From positions 199,187 to 263,186 of the forward strand of contig DASRAU010000015.1 in the NCBI GenBank assembly GCA_035638075.1: a stretch of DNA of 64,000 nt. Reading direction: 5' to 3'. The position numbers and the translations under genes were made by a program. The number at the start of each line of letters is the position of its first letter. Positions within the stretch are counted from its first letter, which is position 1. The notes beneath the pieces were generated by a model. The model saw only the letters and a list, made by a program, of their open reading frames with translations, was not told the DNA's origin and did not search any database. The DNA comes from DASRAU01 sp035638075. GTDB lineage: Bacteria; Acidobacteriota; Polarisedimenticolia; Gp22-AA2. This document shows positions 15,554 to 27,829 of this stretch, piece by piece.

Positions 15554-16722
15554 TGGAAGAGGGACGGACCGGCGTCGCGCAGGCGCGGCACCTCACGCGG
15601 GGCGGTTTCCGGTTTCGCCGGGGTGTCGGCCGCAGGTGCCATGGCCACCGACCGCGAGAACTGGTCGACCTGCGCCTGCAGCCGGGCGAGACGCTCGGCG
15701 GCCTCGGCGAAGGCCCCCTGGGCGTTGCGCAGGTGGCGCTGGCCGAGATCGAAGCCCTCGCGGAACAGCCCGAGATCGCCGCCCACCTGTTGCAGCCCGG
15801 TGAGGATCTCGCGGGCGCGCTCTTCGATGCGCAGCCCCATCAACCCGAAGCCGATCGCCTGGAGGTAGGCATAGAGCGAGTTGGGGGACACCGCGATGAC
15901 CCGCTGCTTCAGCGCGTAGTCGTTGATGTCCTCGTCGGCCTCGGACGCCCGAACCACGACGTCGTAGAAGACGCTCTCCGCGGGGATGTACATCAGGGCG
16001 AAGTCGAGCGTCCCCTCGATCGGCCGGATGTACTTCGAGGCGATGTCGTCCACGTGCTTGCGCACCTCACGGGCGAAGGCGCGCGAAGCGGCTCTCCGAT
16101 CGTCTTCGCTGGTCGCCTCGAGGCGCTTGCGGAAGGCGGCGAGCGGGAACTTCGAGTCGATCGACACGGCCCCGCCCGGCAGGCGCAGCAGGGCGTCGAC
16201 GCGGTCGCCGCTCGAGAACTCGTGCTGCAGCCGCACGTGCTCGGCGGGGAACGACTGCTCGAGGAGCGCGTTGAGCGACATCTCGCCGAGGGCGCCGCGC
16301 GTCTTCGGGGCCTGGAAGATCTGCTGCAGGCCGCGCACGTCCTGCCCCAGCGCCAGGATCTCCTGGCTGCTCTTCCCCAGCTCACCCAGCCGCACGTTGA
16401 GGTCGGCGATGAGGCGGCCGGTGTCGCTGCCGACTTTCTGCACCGCCTGGGCATTCTCCGCCAGGCGCGCCCCCATCTGGCCGAGCAGCGCATTCATCTG
16501 GGTGCCGACGTCGCGCGGCACCGCCGCGCTCGCCTCGACCAGCCGGGTGCTCAGCTCGGACAGGCGCCCGCCGAGATCCGACACCTGCTGCTGCAGGAGC
16601 GTCAGGCCGGGATCGGGCCCGGGGGGTGCAGGCGCCGGGCGGCGCCGCAGGAGCAGGCCGGCGGTCACGCCGAACGCCAGCGCGAAGGCAAAAGTCAGGA
16701 TGGGCCAGAGGCCGGCGTTCAC
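15550..16722 (-). CDS. rmuC: RmuC-family DNA recombination protein
   Basis: A 390-residue protein with an N-terminal membrane anchor (LWPILTFAFALAFGVTAGLLL), a long coiled coil (about 40-130) and the RmuC nuclease-like core: TRGALGEMSLNALLEQ, VSIDSKFPLAAF, KYIRPIEGTLDFALMYIPAESVFY and VIAVSPNSLYAYLQAI. RmuC is thought to limit inversions between short inverted repeats; its enzymatic activity is inferred from the PD-(D/E)xK-like core. The start is GTG 16722, 9 bp from the -10 of a strong promoter. Its stop overlaps the truA start, so rmuC-truA-M28 form one leftward operon. Confidence 0.9.
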   Translation of the reverse strand: MNAGLWPILTFAFALAFGVTAGLLLRRRPAPAPPGPDPGLTLLQQQVSDLGGRLSELSTRLVEASAAVPRDVGTQMNALLGQMGARLAENAQAVQKVGSDTGRLIADLNVRLGELGKSSQEILALGQDVRGLQQIFQAPKTRGALGEMSLNALLEQSFPAEHVRLQHEFSSGDRVDALLRLPGGAVSIDSKFPLAAFRKRLEATSEDDRRAASRAFAREVRKHVDDIASKYIRPIEGTLDFALMYIPAESVFYDVVVRASEADEDINDYALKQRVIAVSPNSLYAYLQAIGFGLMGLRIEERAREILTGLQQVGGDLGLFREGFDLGQRHLRNAQGAFAEAAERLARLQAQVDQFSRSVAMAPAADTPAKPETAPREVPRLRDAGPSLFQ

Positions 16723-16731
16723 GGGGGCGCG

Positions 16732-16760
16732 AGTCTATCGGCCGCTCCGGGCAGTGTCAA
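16732..16760 (-). promoter_or_regulatory. sigma-70 promoter of the rmuC-truA-M28 operon
   Basis: Minus strand: TTGACA (16760-16755), 17-bp spacer, TAGACT (16737-16732). The rmuC GTG is at 16722, so the transcript should have almost no leader. Confidence 0.75.
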
Positions 16761-18008
16761 CGCGATGCGTCTGTCACGGAGCGGGCGGGGCATCCCGCAC
16801 CGCCAGGAACGCGCATTTCAGGTAGCGCGTCTCCGGCATCGCCAGGTTCACGGGGTGATCCGGTCCCTGGCTCCCGTACGACAGCAGTGTGACCTCGCGC
16901 CCGGCGTCCGCCGCCGCGTCCACCAGGATGTCGAGGAACGACTCGGGGCCGATGTGATACGAGCACGACGCGCTCACGACCACCCCGCCCTGCGCGGCCA
17001 TGCGCAGCGCGCGCAGGTTGATCTCCTTGTAACCGCGGCGCGCGGCATCCACCGAGTCGCGGTTCTTGGTGAAGGCCGGGGGATCGAGGACGATGAGATC
17101 GAAACGCTCTCCCCTGCGGTCCATCTCCTTGAGCCGATCGAAGGCGTTCCCCTCGACGAAGCGGACGCGCTGCTCGAGGCCGTTGCGCGCCGCGTTGCGC
17201 GCCGCGGCGGCGAGCGCTTCGGCGCTGCTGTCGATCCCCACCGCCTCGCGCGCTCCGCCGAGCAGCGCCGAGAGCGCGAAGCCGCCGGTGTTGCAGAAGA
17301 CGTCGAGCACGCGGCGACCCGGGGCGAGCGATCGCAGCGCCAGCCGGTTCGGCCGGTGATCGAGGAACAGGCCGGTCTTCTGCCCCGATCGGATCGAGGC
17401 TTCCTGGCGCAGGCCGTCCACCTCGACCTCGAGGCTGTCCGGCACGTCGCCGTGCAGCACGCCGGTCACGGACCCGAGACCTTCGTGGGATCGGGCCGGC
17501 AGGTCGCTGCGCTCGAAGATGCCGCGCGGCCCCACGAGGTCGACGAGGATCTCCGTGATGGGGCCACGCAGCCGGTCGATCCCGAGCGTGCCGATCTGCA
17601 TCACGAGCTGGTCGCCGTAGCGGTCCACGGTCAGCCCGGGGAGGTGATCGCCGTCGCTCGAGACCAGACGCAGGACGTCTCCGCCGAGGCCGAGGGACGA
17701 GCGATAGGCGAGGGCCGCCTCGATGCGGCGCCGGAGCAGCCCGGGGCCGTAGACCTCGTCCGGTTCGCGGGTCACGAGGCGCACGGCGATGTTCGAGGCC
17801 GGGTTGTAGTAGCCGCCGCCGAGGAACTCGCCGCGTGTGTCCACCACCTGCACGGCCGATCCCGGCTCGGGATCCCCGAGGATGCGCTCGATCTCGCCGG
17901 CGTAGATCCACAGGTGCCCGGCGCGGGCGCGGTGGTCGCGGCCACGGCGCAGGACGACACGACCGGCGCCGGGGGTGGCCGGGCGGACGGGTGCGGGCGG
18001 CCGCGCCT

Positions 18009-21205
<3,197 letters not shown>

Positions 21206-21251
21206 GGAGGTTCTGCCTCTTCAGGAGAAGGGGTGGCCCGCACCCGCGCCG

Positions 21252-21260
21252 GAGTCTACC
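21252..21260 (-). promoter_or_regulatory. extended -10 for hutHU
   Basis: Minus-strand TG-g-TAGACT lies about 45 bp before the hutH ATG. There is no convincing -35, as expected for extended -10 promoters. Confidence 0.4.
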
Positions 21261-21279
21261 ATGCGCCCGAAAACGCCCC

Positions 21280-21309
21280 TTGCGCCGGGTAGGTCCGACC
21301 TCCTACGAT
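21280..21309 (+). promoter_or_regulatory. sigma-70 promoter for purA
   Basis: TTGCGC (21280-21285), 18-bp spacer, TACGAT (21304-21309). purA starts at 21369 behind an AGGAGAGGAGAG ribosome-binding site. Confidence 0.5.
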
Positions 21310-21368
21310 GCCGCGGGCACGGGGCCCATCGGCCCCGATCCCCCCCAGTCAGGAGAGGAGAGACGCAC

Positions 21369-22685
21369 GTGCCGGCCTTCGTGGTCGTCGGCGCCCAGTG
21401 GGGCGACGAGGGGAAGGGAAAGATCGTCGACCTGCTCACCGAGCGGGTGGACATCGTCGCGCGCTACGGCGGCGGACCGAACGCCGGCCACACCATCGTC
21501 GCCGGCGGGCACCACCTCGCGCTGCACCACATCCCCTCCGGGATCCTGAACGAGCAGGTGACCTGCGTCATCGGCAACGGCGTCGTCGTCGATCCGGCCT
21601 CGCTCCTCCAGGAGATCGCCAAGCTGCGCGAAGCGGGCGTCAAGGTGGAGGAGAACCTGCGCCTGAGCGACCGCGCGCACGTCATCCTGCCGTACCACCG
21701 CGGCCTCGACATCGCGCGTGAGGAAGGCGCCGCGGCCCGACGGCTCGGGACGACGCGTCTCGGTGTCGGGCCCGCGTACGAAACCAAGGCGGCGCGCTAC
21801 GGCGTGCGGGTGGCCGACCTCGGCGATCGCGCCACGCTGCGGGACAAGGTGGGCCGGGTCGCCGACTGCCTGCGGCGCGCGGCGCCGGCGGCACTGCCGG
21901 CCGATTGCAACGCCGACCCGGATGAGATCACCGCGCGTTACCTCGATCACGGGCGCGCCCTGCGTCCGTTCGTCACCGACACGTCGGCGCTCTTGAACCG
22001 CGGCCTCAACGACGGGCGGGTGATGCTGTGCGAAGGAGCGCAGGGGACGATGCTCGATCTCGACCACGGCTCCTATCCCTTCGTCACGTCGTCGGCGGCG
22101 ACCGCCGGCGGCGCGTGCACGGGGCTCGGCATCAGCCCGATCCGCATCGAGGCGGTGTTCGGCGTCCTCAAGGCGTACTCGACCCGCGTCGGCGAGGGAC
22201 CCTTCCCGACCGAGCAGGACAACGACGCCGGGCGGCTCATCCGCGAGCGCGGGCACGAGTTCGGATCGACCACCGGTCGGCCCCGACGCTGCGGCTGGTT
22301 CGACGCCGTCGTGGCGCGCTACTCGGTCTCGATCAACCAGATCGAATCGCTGGCGCTGACCCTGTTCGACGTGCTGGACGGCTTCGACACCCTGCCGATC
22401 TGCGTCGCGTACGAGCACGAGGGGCGCAGGCTCGAGGAACTGCCGGCCGATCCGGCGGTGCTGCGGGCGTGCAAGCCGATCTACGAGACGGTCCCTGGCT
22501 GGAAGAAGGACACCTCGGGCGTCACACGATTCGAGGACCTGCCGGCGCAGGCGCAGGAGTACGTGCGCCGCGTCGAAGCCGCCGTCGGCTGCGAAGCCGG
22601 CATCGTCTCCGTCGGCCCGCAGCGCGAGGCGACGATCCTCCGGCCGAAGAGCCGCATCGCCCGCTGGCTCCCGGCCCGCGCGTAG
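21369..22685 (+). CDS. purA: adenylosuccinate synthetase
   Basis: A 438-residue protein. GTG 21369 follows a strong Shine-Dalgarno (AGGAGAGGAGA), which decides it over longer in-frame extensions. Signature motifs: VVVGAQWGDEGKGKIVDLL (GTP-binding glycine loop and catalytic Asp), GGPNAGHTIV, LCEGAQGTMLDLDHGSYPFVTSS, GVLKAYSTRVGEGPFPTE and GSTTGRPRRCGWFD. It joins IMP and aspartate with GTP hydrolysis to make adenylosuccinate in purine synthesis. It is divergent from hutH. Confidence 0.98.
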   Translation: MPAFVVVGAQWGDEGKGKIVDLLTERVDIVARYGGGPNAGHTIVAGGHHLALHHIPSGILNEQVTCVIGNGVVVDPASLLQEIAKLREAGVKVEENLRLSDRAHVILPYHRGLDIAREEGAAARRLGTTRLGVGPAYETKAARYGVRVADLGDRATLRDKVGRVADCLRRAAPAALPADCNADPDEITARYLDHGRALRPFVTDTSALLNRGLNDGRVMLCEGAQGTMLDLDHGSYPFVTSSAATAGGACTGLGISPIRIEAVFGVLKAYSTRVGEGPFPTEQDNDAGRLIRERGHEFGSTTGRPRRCGWFDAVVARYSVSINQIESLALTLFDVLDGFDTLPICVAYEHEGRRLEELPADPAVLRACKPIYETVPGWKKDTSGVTRFEDLPAQAQEYVRRVEAAVGCEAGIVSVGPQREATILRPKSRIARWLPARA

Positions 22686-22692
22686 GCCCGGC

Positions 22693-24231
22693 GTGCCGCG
22701 CGGTCGGTCCCACCGCGCCACCGGCGGCGGCCGGACACGCCGCGTGTCCGATGGCAGCGGATTGCACCGCGGGTCCGGGAGTCGCGACGAGATCGCCGGT
22801 GCGCGGCGACTTGGCCGCCGCATCCTCGACCTGACCCTGGCGCACACGCTCGGCGCGTCGGGGGATCGCGCCTGGAGCGGCTCGGGACGCGCGCGCGTCG
22901 CCCGGCGCCTTGCGGCGCTGCCTCCGTCGCGCGAGGGCTCGGAGCGGCGGGCGATGCGGCGATTGCAGTCCGTCTTCGCGGACTCGATGCGCATGTCGCA
23001 CCCTCGCCTCTTCGGACTGTTCACCCCGGCGCCTCTGCCCATCGCCGCGCTCGCCGACATGGCGGCCGCGTTCCTGAACCAGTCTCCCGACGCCTGGAAG
23101 GCCGGTCCCGCGGCGACCGAGGTGGAGGCGGGGATCCTGCGCACCTTCACGCGGCTGATCGGATGGGGCGCGGGCTCGTTCGGAGCGGTGACGTCAGGAG
23201 GCGGCGGGGCGAACCTCCTCGCGCTCAAGATGGCGCGCGATCGCGCCATGGGGATCGGCTCCCGCCGTCGCGGCATTGCGACCGACGCGAAAAGGCTGCG
23301 CGTCTATGCCTCGGACCAGGCGCACTTCTCGATCGGTCGCGCGCTGGACATCCTCGGGATCGGATCCGACGCCCTCGTGAGCCTGCCGACGGGCCCGGAC
23401 CGTCGTCTCGACCCGGAGCGGCTCGACGCGGCCCTGCGCCGCGATCGCCGCCAAGGATTGCGACCGATGGCGATCGTGGCGACCGCGGGGACGACCAGCA
23501 CCGGCACGCTCGATTCGCTGCCGGCCATCGCCGCGTGCGCGCGCCGGCACGCCGCCTTCCTGCACGTGGACGCGGCCTACGGCGGCGCGCTGCTCTTCTC
23601 ACGGAAGGATCGCCGGCGTCTCGAAGGCCTCGAGCGGGCCGACACGGTCACCATCGACCCGCACAAGTGGCTGTTCCAGCCCTTCAGCCTGGCGGTCCTC
23701 CTGGCGCGCGATCGGGAGCGGCTGCGGGCGTCGTGCGCCATCGAGCCCGACTACCTGCGCAAGGATCTCGAGCACGAGCCGGACCGTCTCGACCTGTACC
23801 AGCACTCGCTCGAAGGCTCACGACCTTTCCGGACCCTGAAGCTCGACCTGACGCTGCAGACGATCGGGATGGAGGGGCTGGGAGCGCTCGTGGACCACAC
23901 TCGTGAGGTTGCGCTCGACCTCGAGCGGCGCGTCCTGGCCGACCCGCGCCTCGAAACCTGCGGCGCGCCGGTGGATCTTTCCACCGTCGTCCTGCGGTAC
24001 CTCCCGGCGTGGGCCCGCGCCGACAGCCGGCGCAGCGCCAAGGCGAGGCGCCGCCTCGATCGCATCCAGCTGGGCATCCAGCACGCCGTCGAGCGCGGCG
24101 GCGAGGCGTGGTTCCCGGCGATCGTCCTCGACGGCGAGGTATGGCTGCGGATCGGCGTCTTCAACTACCGGACGACGGAGAAGGACATCGATCGCCTGCT
24201 GCGCGCCATCGTGCGCGCGGCGGGGGAGTGA
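22693..24231 (+). CDS. PLP-dependent group II decarboxylase family protein
   Basis: Up to 512 residues from GTG 22693; GTG 22744 is an equally plausible start that would remove a 17-residue basic leader. The fold-type I aminotransferase/decarboxylase pattern is clear: GAVTSGGGGANLLALKMAR (phosphate-binding region), HFSIGRALDILG, ATAGTTSTGTLDSL, FLHVDAAYGGAL (Asp contacting the pyridine nitrogen) and TIDPHKWLFQPF with the PLP lysine encoded at 23665-23667. The family includes glutamate, tyrosine, tryptophan and DOPA decarboxylases; the substrate cannot be told. It follows purA by 7 bp and may share its transcript. Convergent with the response-regulator gene at 24.3 kb. Confidence 0.85.
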   Translation: MPRGRSHRATGGGRTRRVSDGSGLHRGSGSRDEIAGARRLGRRILDLTLAHTLGASGDRAWSGSGRARVARRLAALPPSREGSERRAMRRLQSVFADSMRMSHPRLFGLFTPAPLPIAALADMAAAFLNQSPDAWKAGPAATEVEAGILRTFTRLIGWGAGSFGAVTSGGGGANLLALKMARDRAMGIGSRRRGIATDAKRLRVYASDQAHFSIGRALDILGIGSDALVSLPTGPDRRLDPERLDAALRRDRRQGLRPMAIVATAGTTSTGTLDSLPAIAACARRHAAFLHVDAAYGGALLFSRKDRRRLEGLERADTVTIDPHKWLFQPFSLAVLLARDRERLRASCAIEPDYLRKDLEHEPDRLDLYQHSLEGSRPFRTLKLDLTLQTIGMEGLGALVDHTREVALDLERRVLADPRLETCGAPVDLSTVVLRYLPAWARADSRRSAKARRRLDRIQLGIQHAVERGGEAWFPAIVLDGEVWLRIGVFNYRTTEKDIDRLLRAIVRAAGE

Positions 24232-24255
24232 CGAGGGCCCCGGCGCGGAGCGAAT

Positions 24256-24270
24256 CCGGCCGCGGGCCGG
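24256..24270. terminator. GC-rich hairpin between convergent genes
   Basis: CCGGCC-GCG-GGCCGG forms a perfect 6-bp stem in the 42-bp gap between the decarboxylase and the leftward response regulator. There is no U-run; possibly a bidirectional terminator. Confidence 0.3.
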
Positions 24271-24273
24271 CGA

Positions 24274-24897
24274 TCAGCCGGCCTTGCGCTCTCCGGTGAG
24301 GGTCTGGAGCTGCGGGCGGACGACGCTCTCGTAGCAGTCGGGGCAGATGCCGTGGCTGAAGCGGGCGTCGGAGTGGTCGCTGATGTACGACTCCACCTGC
24401 TGCCAGTAGTCGCCGTCGTTGCGCACGCGCTTGCAGTACGAGCAGATCGGCAGGAGGCCCTGCAGCGTGCGGATGCGGGCGATCGCCTCCTCCAGCTCGC
24501 GCACGCGCGCCGCCAGCTGGTTCTGCAGGGTGACGATGCGCAGGCCGGCCTGCAGTCGGGCGCGCAGCTCCTCGCGGTCGAAGGGCTTGATGATGTAGTC
24601 GTCGGCGCCGGCTTCGAGACCCGAGACGATGTCCTCCTTGTTCCCCTTGGCGGTGAGCAGGATGACGTAGGGCGGCTGGGCCACGCTCCCTTCGCGGATG
24701 CGGCGGCACACGTCCACGCCGTCGAGGCTCGGCATCATCCAGTCGAGGATGGCGACGCGCGGAGCGTCGGGACCGGTGAGCGCCTGGAGGGCCGCCTGGC
24801 CGTCGCAGGTGACCAGCACCTCGTAGCCCCAGCGGGTCAACGTGGCCTCGAGCATCTTGCGCGACACCAGGTCGTCTTCGGCGATCAGGATGCGCAT
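24274..24897 (-). CDS. response regulator: receiver plus C-terminal zinc-binding CxxC module
   Basis: A 207-residue protein from ATG 24897. Receiver domain (1-118): acidic pair in LIAEDDLVSRK, phospho-aspartate in AILDWMMPSLDG, threonine in LLTAKG and lysine in YIIKPF, so it should be phosphorylatable. A coiled coil (about 120-148) leads to a cysteine module, CSYCKRVRNDGDYW and, 27 residues on, CPDCYE, which resembles a zinc site found on many receiver proteins of unknown output. It overlaps the 3' end of the hybrid kinase by 13 bp and is very probably its partner. Confidence 0.88.
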   Translation of the reverse strand: MRILIAEDDLVSRKMLEATLTRWGYEVLVTCDGQAALQALTGPDAPRVAILDWMMPSLDGVDVCRRIREGSVAQPPYVILLTAKGNKEDIVSGLEAGADDYIIKPFDREELRARLQAGLRIVTLQNQLAARVRELEEAIARIRTLQGLLPICSYCKRVRNDGDYWQQVESYISDHSDARFSHGICPDCYESVVRPQLQTLTGERKAG

Positions 24898-27683
24898 GCA
24901 TCTTTCTCCGGGTCCATCGCGAACGGCGTGAGAGCGCGCACCAGGCGCTCCATTTCCTTTTCGAGCTCGGCGCGCACCGCGCGCGCGGACTTGAGATCTC
25001 CGAGCCCGCCGAGCACTTCGAGTCGGCCGAGCACCTGCACCGCCGGGCCCGAGCCGAAGGTGCCGATGGAGCCGCGCAGCGTGTTGGCCGCCCGGACGAT
25101 CGCCGTGCCTTCGCCGCGCTCGAGGGCCGCGTCGATCGCCTGCAGCTGCAGCGGCGCGGTGTGCAGGAAGGCCCGCACCAGCTCCGCGAGCAGCACGTGA
25201 TCTCCCTCCACGCGTCCCATGAGGTCGACAGGGTCGATGGCGGGCAAAGGATCCCGCTGGGCCGGCGCGGTCCCGTCCGACGGTCGCGGCGGGACCAGGG
25301 CCAGGGCCTGACGGTTCGCCGAAGCCTCCGGTTCGAGCGCCGGCGGCCGGGGCCGCCCTTCGTGCAGCGCGTGGCGCGTGACCAGCCGGTCCGGTGACAC
25401 CCCCGGCGTGCCCAGCACCGCCTCCACGGCATCCTTGAGGTCCGCGTCCTTGACCGGCTTGATGAGGTAGGCGCCGATGCCGATGCTCCGGCAGCGCAGC
25501 GCGTCGCCGCGCTCGCCGTCGCTGCTGAGGAGGAGGATCGGGATCGCCGCGATGCGCGCGTCCTGCCGGATGCGTGCGGCGAGCGCGAACCCGTCCTGCC
25601 CGGGCATGCGGCGGTCGATGAGCGCCACCTGGAAGAGATCCCCCGATCCGGCGGCAGCGCGCAGGAGTCCCATCGCCTCGTCGGCGTCCGCGGCGCAGCG
25701 CGGGCGCATGCCCCAGGAAGCCAGGCGGGCTTCGAGCAGGCGCCGGTTGACCGGGTCGTCGTCCACCGCGAGCACGCGCACCCCTTCGAGCGGCACCGGT
25801 CCGGCCGCGAACGGCTGGGCGGCCGCGCGCTGCCGGCCGAACGTGGCCTCGAAGGTGAAGGTGGAGCCGTGCCCCGGCTCGCTCGTGAGCCGGATGCGCC
25901 CGTGCATCAGGGCGACCAGCTCCGAGGCGATGGTCAGGCCGAGACCGACGCCGCCGTGCCGGCGGGTGCTCGATCCGTCCGCCTGCGTGAAGGGCTCGAG
26001 GATCACCGCCTGCTTGTCGCGCGGGATGCCGATCCCCGTGTCTCTGATGGCGAAGCGCAGCGTCGTCTCCCCGGCGCTCGAGCGCACCAGGTCCACGTCG
26101 AGATCGATGCGGCCGCGCTCGGTGAATTTCACGCCGTTGCCGATGAGGTGCACGAGCACCTGCCGCAGGCGACCGGGATCGCCGACGAGGTCGTCGGGGA
26201 TGCCCTCGGCAATCTGCGCGCCCAGCTCGAGTCCTTTCTCCGCGGCGCGGGGCCGCAGCGTCCGGACCACCTCCTCGACGCAGGGACGCAGGTAGAACGG
26301 GATCGGCTCGAGGCGCATCTGCGCCGCCTCGATGCGCGAGAAATCCAGCAGGTCGTTGATCAGCGCCAGGAGCGCATCGGCCGAGCCCTTGACCAGGGTG
26401 AGATGCGCGCGGGTCTCCGGCGGCAGGTCGCCATCGAGGGTCAGGGCCGTCATGCCGATGATGCCGTTGAGCGGGGTCCGGATCTCGTGGCTGACGTTGG
26501 CGAGGAACTCGGACTTGGCGCGCGTGCCGGCGCGCGACTCGCGCAGCGCGTGGTCGAGCGCCGCGTTCTTCTGCTCCAGCTCCGCCGTCCGGCGCGCGAT
26601 CGACTCCTCGAGCGAGGTCCGTTCCTTGTTGATGGCCTCCGACATCGTGGTGAAGGAGCGGGCCAGGGAGCCGACCTCGTCCTCGCGCTCGGCGTCGAGC
26701 CCCGCGAAGCGGTGCACGCTTCGGTCGCCTTCGGCGAGCCGGCGGGCGGCCTCCCCGAGCCGGTCCACCCGCTCGACCACGTCCCCCGAGACGAGGTAGG
26801 CGAGCGTGATCGCCAGGACGAGGCCGATCAGGGCCGCGACGGCCAGGTCGCGCATGCGATGGTCCGGACGGTCGAGGGCGAAGGAGGGATCGCGGACCGC
26901 GGTCACGCGCATCGGCGGGGAGCCCTCCCAGGCGGCGGCCGGGCCTGCCTCGGCCACGAGGTAGGTGCGGCCATTGTCGAGATGCACCTCGCGCGGTGCG
27001 TTGTCCTCCGCGGGTGCCTCGATCGTGCCCTGCAGCGCTGCGAGGTTCGACCAGGAACCCGCGAGGAGCGCGCCGCTCGGGCCATCGCGCAGCACGAGGA
27101 AGGCGCCGGATTCCGGGCCGATCCGCTCGACGCGCGACGAGCGCACCATCGCCTCGATCACCGCCCAGTCGAGCAGGCCGACCAGGCGTCGCCCGGGTGT
27201 CGAGCCGATCGGCGTGTCGAGCACGGCCACCGGCTTCCCATCCGGGCGCAGCGTGAGTGAGCAGAGATTTCCGGGAGAGGCCGGCGGTCCCGTCAGCAGA
27301 GACCCGGCGCGGGGACCCGGCGCGCTCTGGGCCAGTGGGCGGCCGTCCCGGTCGGTGATCGCCAGGAGGAGCCACGGCGCATCCGTTCCTTCGCGGGCCC
27401 GCGCCAGGCGCGCGTCGTCGCCGGCGGGGTTGCGCGCCCCATCGAGAAGTGATGCGACGATGCGCAGATCGGCGCAGCGTTCCCCGAGATAGTCGTGCAC
27501 CCGCGCCAGCAGGTTCCCGGCGGAGTCGTGCAGATCGTCCAGCGCCTCCTGGCGGATCGTATGCCGGAGCGGCATGACCGCGTTGGCCGCGGCGAGGCCG
27601 AACGCGACGAGCAGGGCGCCGCCGAACGCGACGGCGAGCCGCGTGAACAGGCGCGATCGGACAGGCCTCCAGCCGGTGTCCAT
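24885..27683 (-). CDS. membrane hybrid histidine kinase with receiver and His-less Hpt domain
   Basis: A 932-residue sensor. TM1 (about 10-33), a periplasmic sensing region (about 34-265), TM2 (about 268-300), HAMP, then HisKA with the phospho-histidine in NVSHEIRTPLNGI (about 398), HATPase with VLVHLIGNGVKFTE and GVGLGLTIASELV, a receiver (about 640-755; VDDDPVNRRLL, ALIDRRMPGQDG, YLIKPV) and a C-terminal Hpt-like helical bundle (about 815-918). In the Hpt motif, ANTLRGSIGTFG, residue 867 is asparagine (AAC) where the phosphorylated histidine should be. The ATG 27683 was chosen because a promoter lies immediately upstream; a frame extension to 27755 has none. The response regulator follows directly. 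Confidence 0.92.
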   Translation of the reverse strand: MDTGWRPVRSRLFTRLAVAFGGALLVAFGLAAANAVMPLRHTIRQEALDDLHDSAGNLLARVHDYLGERCADLRIVASLLDGARNPAGDDARLARAREGTDAPWLLLAITDRDGRPLAQSAPGPRAGSLLTGPPASPGNLCSLTLRPDGKPVAVLDTPIGSTPGRRLVGLLDWAVIEAMVRSSRVERIGPESGAFLVLRDGPSGALLAGSWSNLAALQGTIEAPAEDNAPREVHLDNGRTYLVAEAGPAAAWEGSPPMRVTAVRDPSFALDRPDHRMRDLAVAALIGLVLAITLAYLVSGDVVERVDRLGEAARRLAEGDRSVHRFAGLDAEREDEVGSLARSFTTMSEAINKERTSLEESIARRTAELEQKNAALDHALRESRAGTRAKSEFLANVSHEIRTPLNGIIGMTALTLDGDLPPETRAHLTLVKGSADALLALINDLLDFSRIEAAQMRLEPIPFYLRPCVEEVVRTLRPRAAEKGLELGAQIAEGIPDDLVGDPGRLRQVLVHLIGNGVKFTERGRIDLDVDLVRSSAGETTLRFAIRDTGIGIPRDKQAVILEPFTQADGSSTRRHGGVGLGLTIASELVALMHGRIRLTSEPGHGSTFTFEATFGRQRAAAQPFAAGPVPLEGVRVLAVDDDPVNRRLLEARLASWGMRPRCAADADEAMGLLRAAAGSGDLFQVALIDRRMPGQDGFALAARIRQDARIAAIPILLLSSDGERGDALRCRSIGIGAYLIKPVKDADLKDAVEAVLGTPGVSPDRLVTRHALHEGRPRPPALEPEASANRQALALVPPRPSDGTAPAQRDPLPAIDPVDLMGRVEGDHVLLAELVRAFLHTAPLQLQAIDAALERGEGTAIVRAANTLRGSIGTFGSGPAVQVLGRLEVLGGLGDLKSARAVRAELEKEMERLVRALTPFAMDPEKDACAS

Positions 27684-27693
27684 GCGGAGGCAA

Positions 27694-27722
27694 AAGGTAG
27701 GGACGGCAGGGGATGGGCGCAA
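27694..27722 (-). promoter_or_regulatory. sigma-70-like promoter of the hybrid kinase
   Basis: Minus strand: TTGCGC (27722-27717), 17-bp spacer, TACCTT (27699-27694), ending 10 bp before the ATG at 27683. A nearly leaderless mRNA is implied. Confidence 0.5.
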
Positions 27723-27829
27723 GACGAGGCCGCAAGAAATAAAGGATGCGGCCACCGGGTGTCAGCCAACCGTCGGTCCGTGGGCGCGGGCGCGCTCGGG
27801 CACGGTATCATCCGCCCGGAGACCGACCG

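Noticed and set aside
22041..22835. Rightward frame overlapping purA and the decarboxylase gene
   Set aside because: Alternative frame of purA with Arg-rich shadow translation; purA motifs are intact in the main frame.
24897..27735. Extended leftward frame running from the response regulator through the hybrid kinase
   Set aside because: Only its last 207 residues are a response regulator; the remainder is an out-of-frame shadow of the hybrid kinase.
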